Part shown: positions 44,348 through 51,357 of the stretch, in pieces
Position numbering within the stretch: the first letter of the stretch is position 1
Layout of the letters: the number at the start of each line of letters is the position of its first letter
From: Ktedonobacter robiniae
GTDB taxonomy: Bacteria > Chloroflexota > Ktedonobacteria > Ktedonobacterales > Ktedonobacteraceae
Direction of reading: 5' to 3'
Assembly (NCBI RefSeq): GCF_016587375.1
Contig: NZ_BNJG01000006.1
Coordinates: 124,001-188,000, forward strand
DNA: 64,000 bases
Program-made: the position numbers and the translations under genes
The notes under the pieces: generated by a model
Told to the model about the DNA's origin: nothing
What the model saw: the letters and a program-made list of their open reading frames with translations, nothing else
Database searches by the model: none

Positions 44348-45250
44348 TCACACATGGTTTCCGTCCGAGAGAGAGCCTACATACATGGTTTCGACCACAA
44401 TACCATGCAAGTCATCGCGGGCGAAAACATACTGTGGGCTCGCTGGATCGAGCAACTGTTCGAGGGTAGAGATATCCTGGGTCGAAAGCCGGTGCTTATG
44501 CTCTGGATCGTGAAGGCAGCCGCTCAACCAGGCCTCTAAATAGTCCTTTTGAGACGCTTCAAGGGGCGAAGCGAACTCGTGCAAAAAACTCTTGGGCATC
44601 ACCGAGTTCAACCCGACTTCACGCAACATGTGGCTCCAGCCGTAGGGGTAGGCAACCCCCTTCGGCAGCGAACCGCGCCAGTTGGCGAACCGCTGCGCGT
44701 GTGAAACCCCTAGCCGTCCCTCCAAGCCTGGATCGCCCAGGCCCACGTCAAAGGGGAGGAACTGCGTGGGCAGTCCGCCCTCGCGCAGCACGACGCGCCC
44801 GCCTGGTCGTACGACTCGTGCGAGTTCGCGTACCCCAGCAACTTGATCGCTCAGACCGTGAACAACGCGGCTACACCAGACGAGATCAAACGTGCCATCC
44901 GCGAATGGCAGATGCAACACATCGCCCTCCTGAAATTGTATTTGTCCGGCCACGTCTGTCTCTTTTACGTGACGCCGGTCCCACTCGATCAATTGAGGGT
45001 TGGCATCCAGCCCGACCACTTCACCACCTGACCCAACCGCCTGGGCCAGGAGCCGGGTCATGCCGCCACCACCACACCCGGCATCCAGCACTCGGCTCCC
45101 CGGTGCAAGCTGGAGCCATGCGACAATGTGTTTATCGAGTGGTGCAAAAAAACGGTCGGAGCGATTCAGAAACGCTGACGTTCCCGTATGCTTGTGGTTG
45201 TGCGGATCGTCTTGATCTGCTGTGTGTCGATGGGTACTCTCATGGCTCAT
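44348..45250 (-). CDS. class I SAM-dependent methyltransferase
   Basis: The 300-residue protein starts MSHESTHRHTADQDDPHNHK (His-rich) and has a Rossmann methyltransferase domain. Motif I is VLDAGCGGGGMTRLLA near residue 55, the acidic post-I loop is VVGLDANPQLI, and motif IV is GTFDLVWCSRVVHGL. A C-terminal helical part follows. The His-rich N-terminal 25 residues may bind metal, which would fit the zinc island. I chose the start at 45250; an upstream ATG at 45331 lacks a clear ribosome site. The substrate is unknown. Confidence 0.82.
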   Translation of the reverse strand: MSHESTHRHTADQDDPHNHKHTGTSAFLNRSDRFFAPLDKHIVAWLQLAPGSRVLDAGCGGGGMTRLLAQAVGSGGEVVGLDANPQLIEWDRRHVKETDVAGQIQFQEGDVLHLPFADGTFDLVWCSRVVHGLSDQVAGVRELARVVRPGGRVVLREGGLPTQFLPFDVGLGDPGLEGRLGVSHAQRFANWRGSLPKGVAYPYGWSHMLREVGLNSVMPKSFLHEFASPLEASQKDYLEAWLSGCLHDPEHKHRLSTQDISTLEQLLDPASPQYVFARDDLHGIVVETMYVGSLSDGNHV

Positions 45251-45523
45251 ATCTGATCTATCCTTCCTTGCTTCACAATAGTTCACGTGTACCTGTTCGA
45301 TGAAAGGAGAACTTTGTTCCATTTCCACCATCGGAGTTCGTCGCCGATGGAAGCAGGTGCTTTTACCTCAACATGTTCTCCGCGCTTGTGGGCTGCCCTG
45401 GCGGCTTCGAGCGCGGGATCGCGACCAAGAAAGATGGCCAGGACCGCGCAGATGATGCAGCCGATGAGCGAGAACAGAAAGGTATCGTTCTATCATTCAT
45501 CGGCTGCATCAGCGAGTGCTGCT

Positions 45524-46540
45524 CTATGCAGGCGTGGAGCTGGCTCGTTCGCGAGCGCGGAGGGCAGCCACAGCGTGGGCCGTGTCCTCTGCGATCAAGT
45601 CGGCGTTGATCGCTGCCCCGGCCTTCAGACCTGTGGCGGCTGCGGTGATAACCGGAGCCATCGGATCGGAGACGTTGCCAGCGACCCACACCCCTGCAAC
45701 AGAAGTGGCTCCGTTGGCATCGGCGGGAACGTAGCTGCCGAGGACGGAACCGGCGATCTCCAGGTCGGTTGTTAAGAGCCCCAGGGTGCTGAGTATCTCG
45801 GCGCGTGCTGTGAAACGGGGCGTGACCGCGACAGCCTGGCGTGGAACGAACTCGCCGGAGCGCAGTCGTATGCCAACGAGCTGGTCGTCGTGGACTTCAA
45901 GAGCCGAGACCTCCCCTTCAACGACCGTGATACCACGGGCCGCCAGTTGCTCAGCCTGCTCCTGGGACAGGGCGGGCGAGGTATGCTGAAACAGGATCAG
46001 GTTGGCGCTCCACTGCCGAAACAGCAGCGCCCCGTGAACGGCCATCGGCCCGGTGCCAAGGATGCCGAGAGCCTGGTCACGTACTTCCCAGCCGTGACAA
46101 TACGGGCAGTGCAGCACGTCACGTCCCCACCGCTCGGCTACCCCTGGAATGTCGGGCAACTCGTCTACCAGCCCGGTCGCCACCAGCAGCCGCCGCGCAT
46201 AGACGCTGTCCCCATTGGCCAGCACCATCCGGAAGCCGACGCGGTCGCTCTGGCTGTCCAAACGCTCGACCGAGGTGACATCACCAGAAATGATCTGCCC
46301 GCCGTACCCAGTCACCTCGGCGCGACCAGCGGCCAACAGGTCCGAGGGCGTGGCTCCGTCGCGCGACAGGTAATTGTGAACATGCACTGCCAAAGCGTTG
46401 CGGGGCTGGCCGCCATCCACCACCAGCACCGAACGTCGCGCACGCACGAGCGCTAACGCTCCACTCAATCCAGCGGCTCCCCCGCCGACGACGACCACAT
46501 CGTACCATTCGCCTCGGCCCAAGGCTGTTCCATCAATCAT
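45524..46540 (-). CDS. thioredoxin-reductase-like NAD(P)/FAD oxidoreductase
   Basis: The 338-residue flavoprotein has FAD-binding VVVVGGGAAGLSGALALVRA at residues 15-34, a redox-active pair in HCPYCHGWEVRD, the NADP site LGILGTGPMAVHGAL and the C-terminal FAD loop GVWVAGNVSDPMAPVITAAA. It belongs to the thioredoxin reductase-like group that includes TrxB relatives and gliotoxin/holomycin-type dithiol oxidases. The start at 46540 (MIDGTALG) follows GAGAGGG. It lies downstream of and in line with an Rrf2 regulator, and both promoters share a half-palindrome. The partner dithiol is unknown. Confidence 0.85.
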   Translation of the reverse strand: MIDGTALGRGEWYDVVVVGGGAAGLSGALALVRARRSVLVVDGGQPRNALAVHVHNYLSRDGATPSDLLAAGRAEVTGYGGQIISGDVTSVERLDSQSDRVGFRMVLANGDSVYARRLLVATGLVDELPDIPGVAERWGRDVLHCPYCHGWEVRDQALGILGTGPMAVHGALLFRQWSANLILFQHTSPALSQEQAEQLAARGITVVEGEVSALEVHDDQLVGIRLRSGEFVPRQAVAVTPRFTARAEILSTLGLLTTDLEIAGSVLGSYVPADANGATSVAGVWVAGNVSDPMAPVITAAATGLKAGAAINADLIAEDTAHAVAALRARERASSTPA

Positions 46541-46566
46541 GGTTTTCCCTCTCTTTTGCAATCAAA

Positions 46567-46595
46567 GACTTTAGAGATCCATAGAGTCCAGAATA
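46567..46595. promoter_or_regulatory. candidate Rrf2 operator at the flavoprotein gene
   Basis: ATAGAGTCCAGAATA at 46581-46595 matches ATTGAGTCCATAATA in the palindrome before the Rrf2 gene in 12 of 15 positions. It ends 26 bp before the Rrf2 stop codon and starts about 26 bp upstream of the flavoprotein start. Confidence 0.45.
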
Positions 46596-46620
46596 AGCGT
46601 AAAAAAACACGGAGGCGTAT

Positions 46621-47034
46621 TCACACAAGTGAGGTCACATCACCGACCTGGCCAACCAGTTCAACCAGCTTGCACTCTTTGAGGTAATCTTCCATCTGTT
46701 GTTCTGCCTGCGTCATCACCTGCTGAATCAAGCATCCTCGATGATCAAGTTCGTCAGCACAATGAAACAGGGAGGCAGTCCCTTCAATGGCATGAATGAC
46801 CTCCAGGAAAGAAAGATCGGCTTTGTTTCTTCTCAATCGGTATCCTCCGTTGATCCCAGGAGTAGACTCGATCATGCCTGCCTTCACGAGCCTGGTCAAA
46901 ATCTTGGAGAGATACGTCGGGGAAAGCCTCTGCAGCTCTGCCAATCGTTGGACACCGATGGTGGTCCCCACCGGGAGAGCCACAAAGTATAGCATCGTAT
47001 GGAGCGCATAATTGGTCGCCTGTGAATACTTCAC
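46621..47034 (-). CDS. Rrf2-family transcriptional regulator
   Basis: The 137-residue protein has the Rrf2 winged helix: MKYSQATNYALHTMLYFVAL, then LAELQRLSPTYLSKILTRLV and GINGGYRLRRNKADLSFLEV. Three Cys (LFHCADELDHRGCLIQQ and LKECKL) form the arrangement C-x8-C-x21-C. It could hold an Fe-S cluster or respond to thiol oxidation, as in IscR- or NsrR-like members, although spacing differs from the classic one. A near-perfect palindrome upstream suggests autoregulation. The downstream flavoprotein is the likely target. Confidence 0.85.
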   Translation of the reverse strand: MKYSQATNYALHTMLYFVALPVGTTIGVQRLAELQRLSPTYLSKILTRLVKAGMIESTPGINGGYRLRRNKADLSFLEVIHAIEGTASLFHCADELDHRGCLIQQVMTQAEQQMEDYLKECKLVELVGQVGDVTSLV

Positions 47035-47048
47035 TCTTCTCTCCTTTT

Positions 47049-47075
47049 TATTACAGACTCATTGAGTCCATAATA
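47049..47075. promoter_or_regulatory. palindromic operator before the Rrf2 gene
   Basis: TATTACAGACTCA-T-TGAGTCCATAATA: 13-base arms around one base with 11 matches, 15 bp upstream of the Rrf2 ATG. Confidence 0.65.
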
Positions 47076-47255
47076 GAACATTCAGAGGACCCTGTCAAGC
47101 TTCTCAATCTCCAAGGGTCTCTTTTTTCGAGAGAGTGCTTGCCATTTTGAGGGTGAGGGCGCAATGTTCGCCTTTTTACACGCTTCTGAAGACTACGAGA
47201 GGTCGCATTGCATCACCCAACCAGCGGGATTGCAGCGTCTTCTCACTTGTTTCCT

Positions 47256-48113
47256 TTACAATGGCTTCTTGTCCCAGGTGAGCAGGGCAGTGTAAATCTG
47301 GTGCAAGCCATCAGGTTGCTTGAGTGCTTGCATTCTATGAAAAGTCTCGTGCTTGAAATCCTGGAGGGCAACGGGCGAGAGCGTTTCCAGGATATGGCGC
47401 ATCCCGTGTGACCACTGAATGTTCCACCACTCTTCCTCATGGGTATACACGAACTCTCGCTCCTCCGTTATGGTATGAAGATCCTGAAATCCAGCCTCTG
47501 TCAGAACTCTGTGCACATCTTTCTCATTGTTGAGGGCCTGAAACCGTACCCAGGGGGCAGCGTCCCATGAGATGTTGGAGGCTTTGAGCAGTTCTCCATA
47601 CCACGACCAGCGTGTGTCGTCTTTTCCCCAGGTCGAGACCGCGATATACCCACCAGGCTTCAGGACACGGTGGCATTCAGCTAAGGCGTCGTTTATGGAA
47701 GGAAGAAAAAATAGCGCGAAGCCACAATATACACCATCAAAGGAGGCATCGGGAAAGTTCAATTGCTCCGCGTCCATAAGATGGATCTCGGCATTTCTCA
47801 GCTCTCGTCTCATAATCTCGGCGTTCGTTTCCTGCACCATCTGCTCTGACAGGTCGATGCCAACAGCATGTCCCGTAGGTCCAATGTGTTCAGCGACTGG
47901 AAACAAAATGGCGCCTTTGCCAGCAGCCACATCAAGTATTCGCATGCCGTTCACAGGTGATGTCAGTGTTACAAGTCTCTGCCCAAAGTAAGAAAAGAAA
48001 TGCGGTCCGACGCGATCATAAGTAGTAGCCGCGCGGCCAAACCCCGCCGCAATCTGCTGCTTCATCTGTTCGTGTTGGATTCGAGCTTGGTCTTGCATGT
48101 ATGTTCCCTTCAT
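47256..48113 (-). CDS. class I SAM-dependent methyltransferase paired with a small peptide gene
   Basis: The 285-residue protein has a UbiE-like Rossmann domain: MRILDVAAGKGAILFPVAEH (motif I), VGIDLSEQMVQ, EIHLMDAEQLNFPDASFDGV (motif II-III), and VLKPGGYIAVSTWG (post-motif). A later start at 48098 (MQDQARIQHEQM) has a better ribosome site, AAGGGAA. The gene lies 9 bp after the stop of a 54-codon gene, so the two form an operon behind a Zur-type box. A peptide-modifying or metallophore role is possible but not shown; small-molecule methylation fits equally well. Confidence 0.82.
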   Translation of the reverse strand: MKGTYMQDQARIQHEQMKQQIAAGFGRAATTYDRVGPHFFSYFGQRLVTLTSPVNGMRILDVAAGKGAILFPVAEHIGPTGHAVGIDLSEQMVQETNAEIMRRELRNAEIHLMDAEQLNFPDASFDGVYCGFALFFLPSINDALAECHRVLKPGGYIAVSTWGKDDTRWSWYGELLKASNISWDAAPWVRFQALNNEKDVHRVLTEAGFQDLHTITEEREFVYTHEEEWWNIQWSHGMRHILETLSPVALQDFKHETFHRMQALKQPDGLHQIYTALLTWDKKPL

Positions 48114-48122
48114 TTCGTCTCT

Positions 48123-48287
48123 TCAAAACGTTTGCAAAGGACATATTGAAATGTTGATATTGTCCCGCCTGGATGGAAGGTCTAAAGTATCTATAACAAT
48201 GGTTTTAGGGTTAACCAGTACATCCAGTTCTTCCAGTTCCTGTGAATGGGGATATTGAGGCTGATTAGCAGCACTTGTTCCTATCAT
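48123..48287 (-). CDS. 54-residue peptide gene behind a Zur-type box
   Basis: The ATG at 48287 is preceded by AGGAGACATCACA. The peptide starts MIGTSAANQPQYPHSQELEE, has LDVLVNPKTIVIDTLDLPSR in the middle and ends ISICPLQTF. It shows no membrane helix or signal peptide. The acidic leader-like first half and a short, more varied C-terminal part with Ser, Cys and Thr are compatible with a modified-peptide precursor, but no cyclase or dehydratase gene is nearby. A methyltransferase gene follows after 9 bp. Real coding is supported by the ribosome site, operon spacing and box. Function is unknown. Confidence 0.5.
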   Translation of the reverse strand: MIGTSAANQPQYPHSQELEELDVLVNPKTIVIDTLDLPSRRDNINISICPLQTF

Positions 48288-48348
48288 TGTGATGTCTCCT
48301 ATGAATAAGAAGCACCCAGAATGTTTCTTTTCTTTTTACGTTTTGTCT

Positions 48349-48367
48349 AATGATATATTGTATCATC
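48349..48367. promoter_or_regulatory. Zur-type box 7
   Basis: AATGATATATTGTATCATC: one arm base differs. It lies 62 bp upstream of the 54-residue peptide gene. Confidence 0.75.
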
Positions 48368-48721
48368 AGTAATTGCAAGTGGATATTCTCTGCTTTTAAG
48401 CGTATGGCACCACCAGCCTTGCCCTAAAAACAACAAAATGAGGTCACACACATGAACGCTGCTCATTGCCATGCCGCTTTCGCTGGGGAAATACCAATTT
48501 TGTTCACTACTAAATGAGATAGAATGAATCACTAAAATCGATACATCATCTCATGTTTTTTTGCTGAGTATTGTATATTGCTAGGTTTTAATATGTACTA
48601 TATGTGCTAAAATAGACTTATCAAGTGGTATCCACTCGGGAATTCTCAGCGTCTGCGTTGTTCGTCAAGAGAGAACCTGAGTAGTTACTTCAAGTAAAAT
48701 GTAATCATAAAGGAGAATGCG
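48368..48721. other. intergenic, no gene seen
   Basis: AT-rich stretch between the peptide operon promoter and the His-rich protein gene. No motif beyond a ribosome site at its right end. Confidence 0.45.
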
Positions 48722-49045
48722 GTGATACATACAATTCATGATGAGCATACACACCGACATAGCGAGCATTGTGGTCATACTGCAATCTCGCACGCGGGGC
48801 ATACAGATTACCTGCATGATGGCCATTTGCATCATTTGCATGCTGAACATTATGATGAACATACTATCGAAGTTGACGCCCAGCATCCAGCCACCTGCTC
48901 CCCTGTCATATGCGAATGTGGACACAATGCATGCGGGCATGAAAAAGTTCCTCATGGTGACCACTTTGATTATCTCTACAATGGAGTGCTACATCATCCA
49001 CATGGCGATCACTGTGATCAGCATGGATCGGTACAGGTGCAATAG
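48722..49045 (+). CDS. histidine-rich metal-binding protein
   Basis: The 107-residue protein is about one fifth His. It contains two versions of one block: HTDYLHDGHLHHLHAEHYDE and HFDYLYNGVLHHPHGDHCDQ, with Cys in CGH groups (SEHCGH, ECGHNACGH). Similar His-rich proteins are common in actinobacteria and proteobacteria; they presumably buffer zinc or nickel. There is no signal peptide. The start is GTG at 48722 behind AAAGGAG. A strong terminator follows. No box of the Zur pattern was found in its own promoter, so it may respond to zinc excess instead. Confidence 0.8.
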   Translation: MIHTIHDEHTHRHSEHCGHTAISHAGHTDYLHDGHLHHLHAEHYDEHTIEVDAQHPATCSPVICECGHNACGHEKVPHGDHFDYLYNGVLHHPHGDHCDQHGSVQVQ

Positions 49046-49054
49046 CAAAAAAGC

Positions 49055-49098
49055 AAAAACTGAGGCCAGGGAATCTCTTCCCCAGCCTCAGTTTTTTT
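49055..49098 (+). terminator. terminator after the His-rich gene
   Basis: AAAAACTGAGGC at 49055-49066 pairs with GCCTCAGTTTTT at 49085-49096 and ends in a T7 run. Confidence 0.85.
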
Positions 49099-49160
49099 GT
49101 GCACCACTTTACTCTACATGAGTTCAAAAGGTAAATTCTCCCGAGGGGCTTGCGATTTTT

Positions 49161-49179
49161 ATTGATACGTAGTATCATT
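49161..49179. promoter_or_regulatory. Zur-type box 8
   Basis: ATTGATACGTAGTATCATT: one arm base differs. It lies 49 bp upstream of the 64-residue gene. Confidence 0.75.
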
Positions 49180-49228
49180 TGTGTGAAAAGTACCGTTATG
49201 CTTTGCTTTAGGAAAGGAAGAGATAGCC

Positions 49229-49423
49229 ATGCCGAAGAAAGGCGAACTTTCAAAAACCGCGCGTGCCTCGCTGGCCAACCGGGAATTCAAAGATCATCTT
49301 ACAAAGCACATTGATCCCATCACGGGCGAGCCAATCATGCTCTCGAAGTTGCTCCCTGTGAAGGTGCTTCGCGGGGGCAGGAGCGAGATGGTCTATTACA
49401 ACAAGGACAACTATAAACTCTAG
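49229..49423 (+). CDS. small basic protein behind a Zur-type box
   Basis: The 64-residue protein begins MPKKGELSKTARASLANREF and ends EMVYYNKDNYKL. It is Lys/Arg-rich and has no Cys. GGAAAGGAAGAGATAGCC precedes the ATG. Zinc-starved bacteria often make Cys-free substitutes of ribosomal proteins; the size, charge and lack of Cys fit that idea, but I could not match it to a ribosomal family. A terminator directly follows the stop. It is most likely real and zinc-regulated; the function is unassigned. Confidence 0.65.
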   Translation: MPKKGELSKTARASLANREFKDHLTKHIDPITGEPIMLSKLLPVKVLRGGRSEMVYYNKDNYKL

Positions 49424-49442
49424 CTATAGTGTTTTGAGGAGA

Positions 49443-49477
49443 AGGGCCAGGGACTTCTTCTGTTCCTGGCCCTCTTT
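49443..49477 (+). terminator. terminator between the small basic gene and the CobW-C gene
   Basis: AGGGCCAGG at 49443-49451 pairs perfectly with CCTGGCCCT at 49465-49473, followed by CTTT. Confidence 0.8.
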
Positions 49478-49500
49478 GAAATGATGAGAAATACCAGATT

Positions 49501-50076
49501 GTGAATACACACCGCTTTACCTTTGAGCAGGCAGAGATGTCCCCTCAATGGCTCAAAGAAGCTCCAGGCGAGCATACTCCTGAAACCGAGGAGTATGGCA
49601 TCAGGAGTTTTCTCTACGCTGCACGTCGTCCGTTTCACCCCCAGCGGTTGATGCACATTCTGGAGCAGCGTGACTTTCCTGGTGTGGTACGCTCAAAGGG
49701 CTTTATCTGGCTCGCGGCACGCCATCAGTTTGCGAGCGCCTGGTCGCAGGCGGGACCCATCATCAATATCTCCTATGCCGGTGTCTGGTGGGCAACGGTC
49801 TCACAGGAAGAATGGCCCGACGACGAGTACTTTCGTGAAGAACTCCAGGCGCTTATGGAACCAGTGTATGGAGATCGCCGCCAGGAAATCGTCTTTATCG
49901 GCATACAGATAAAGTGCGAGAAGATCACACACTCTCTGAACGAGGCACTCCTGACGGATGAGGAGATGGCCCTGGGGTGGGAGCAATGGCGTGCCTTCCT
50001 CAATCCCTTTGTCGCCTGGGACCTGGCCGTGGAGACGGATCTGGGGCATGACCACGTCGCGCGTCTGGTAAATTAA
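49501..50076 (+). CDS. stand-alone CobW C-terminal domain protein
   Basis: The 191-residue protein reads EYGIRSFLYAARRPFHPQRL, then DFPGVVRSKGFIWLAARHQF and EPVYGDRRQEIVFIGIQI, ending with AFLNPFVAWD. These are signatures of the C-terminal domain of ZigA/YciC-type COG0523 GTPases. No GTPase domain is present in front: upstream is a terminator and a small unrelated gene. The GTG start at 49501 has a weak ribosome site. Either this is a dedicated partner subunit or the remains of a larger gene. Its last codons lie in the left 135-bp inverted repeat, so the true 3' end may be lost. Confidence 0.7.
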   Translation: MNTHRFTFEQAEMSPQWLKEAPGEHTPETEEYGIRSFLYAARRPFHPQRLMHILEQRDFPGVVRSKGFIWLAARHQFASAWSQAGPIINISYAGVWWATVSQEEWPDDEYFREELQALMEPVYGDRRQEIVFIGIQIKCEKITHSLNEALLTDEEMALGWEQWRAFLNPFVAWDLAVETDLGHDHVARLVN

Positions 50077-50199
50077 CTGAAGGGTGGACCGATTTGGCAC
50101 TGAAGGATGGGAATTTGATCTGAATCATGGGAAGCGGTGGTTCGTCTCCAGGCAAGGCCGCTCCCCATCTGGCTTCTTCCCTCGATACCTTGTAAATTG
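50065..50199 (+). repeat. 135-bp inverted repeat, left copy
   Basis: It runs from CTGGTAAATTAACTGAAGGG to CCTCGATACCTTGTAAATTG. The reverse complement is at 54711-54845 with a single base difference (C/T in GGTT-C/T-GTCTCC). Within it CTGAAGGGTGG, CTGAAGGATGG and CTGAATCATGG recur every 20-25 bp, an iterated layout like IS21-type ends. A diverged third copy is at 8058-8165. Confidence 0.92.
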
Positions 50200-50261
50200 A
50201 GAAGAGAGTGATCCCTTTCGCGGGCGAAGATGCCACCCCGGCATCTTCGCCACTGGTTCGA

Positions 50262-50483
50262 TTACATTTCGAGAGATGCCTCTTGTGAAGTGGCAATGGC
50301 TTCGCGTGTCACCGCTTGAAACCGCGTCGCATCAGTCGTGGATGAAGCCTGGACCAGTGTTCCCTTCCCATGAACGGTGGTGTACTGAATCGCTTCACCA
50401 AAGGCTTCCTGAAGGCGCTCACGCACCTGACCAATAGCTACATCACAGACCATTACGGTTTGCTCGTCTTTGAAGGTACACAT
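50262..50483 (-). CDS. hypothetical protein, 73 aa
   Basis: The protein begins MCTFKDEQTVMVCDVAIGQV and contains RLQEAFGEAIQYTTVHGKGT, then TTDATRFQAVTREAIATSQE. No family is recognised. AAAGGAA lies about 9 nt before the ATG at 50483. It lies 157 bp after the reductase gene on the same strand inside the inverted-repeat unit. Two N-terminal Cys might bind metal. It could be the last gene of the export-type module. Confidence 0.5.
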   Translation of the reverse strand: MCTFKDEQTVMVCDVAIGQVRERLQEAFGEAIQYTTVHGKGTLVQASSTTDATRFQAVTREAIATSQEASLEM

Positions 50484-50640
50484 CGTTTGTTGTTCCTTTC
50501 TCTGATTTCCGTCCTCATCTATTCTCACCTTCGTCATAGCTTACGTCTCTCCAGGCGACACAAAATGACGTATTCGCCCTCGCGCATGAGAGGCTCTGGC
50601 CGCACATGAGCGGGAGAGCGTGGTTGTTCTGCGGAGGAAG

Positions 50641-51339
50641 CTAATACCCCTCAAAACTGTCCGTCTTAATGCGGTTTTTCTCGATCCTTAAAGCGAACAA
50701 GTGGTGTTCACAATTCTGAACCATCTGTGGGGAACCTGCGATATAGTACCGAGGAGTGGTGAAATGTTCGATGCCGCTCCTTTCCAGCTCCATTTGTATC
50801 TTCTTGCTCGTTAATCTCCCCTCTTCACTCGTGACCACAAAGATTGTTTTGAAGGAAGGAGACGTGTGTTGCCATGCTTCCAATTCTGCCCGGAACGGAA
50901 AGTCATTGCGGTGATTAGAAAAAAGCAGCGTTATCGCGAGTGGACGATGAGAATCGATCTGCTCTTTGATCATACTGCGAAAGGGTGCAATGCCAATTCC
51001 ACCGGCAATGAAGACCGCTGGAGACCTGCGGTCGAGGAGAAAGCCATTGCTCCCATATTGGGTAATCAGCATCGTCTCTCCCGGTTGCACCTTCTCTAGA
51101 GCCTTTTTAAAGGGACTCACCCCTTTTGTGAAGGTAATCATCAGGTCAGATTCTGTCGGAGCAGAAGCAAACGAGTAGGTTCTCCCCACGGGGAACTCTG
51201 GCACCGGAAAGCGGATATCCAGCCAGTCCCCTGCTTTAAAAGTCAATCCTTGCGGTTTTTCAAACACGATACTCAGACACTCACTCGCTTCGTGTTTCAG
51301 TTCTTTCACGCGCAAGACGATGTTCAAATCAGTGCCCAC
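50641..51339 (-). CDS. ferredoxin-NADP reductase-like flavoprotein
   Basis: The 232-residue protein has the FNR fold: FAD-binding RTYSFASAPTE (RxYS) near residue 54, GVSPFKKALEKVQPGETMLI, and the NAD(P) domain VFIAGGIGIAPFRSMIKEQI with LLFSNHRNDFPF. The last part, YYIAGSPQMV, contacts NAD(P). No iron-sulfur domain is fused. I chose the GTG at 51339 (VGTDLNIVLRV) because AAGGAG sits 8 nt upstream; its message starts 18 bp after the P-type ATPase stop, so they are co-transcribed. The link with zinc export is unexplained; electron transfer to a metal-handling partner is possible. Confidence 0.82.
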   Translation of the reverse strand: MGTDLNIVLRVKELKHEASECLSIVFEKPQGLTFKAGDWLDIRFPVPEFPVGRTYSFASAPTESDLMITFTKGVSPFKKALEKVQPGETMLITQYGSNGFLLDRRSPAVFIAGGIGIAPFRSMIKEQIDSHRPLAITLLFSNHRNDFPFRAELEAWQHTSPSFKTIFVVTSEEGRLTSKKIQMELERSGIEHFTTPRYYIAGSPQMVQNCEHHLFALRIEKNRIKTDSFEGY

Positions 51340-51357
51340 AGGTAGTGCTCCTTGCAA

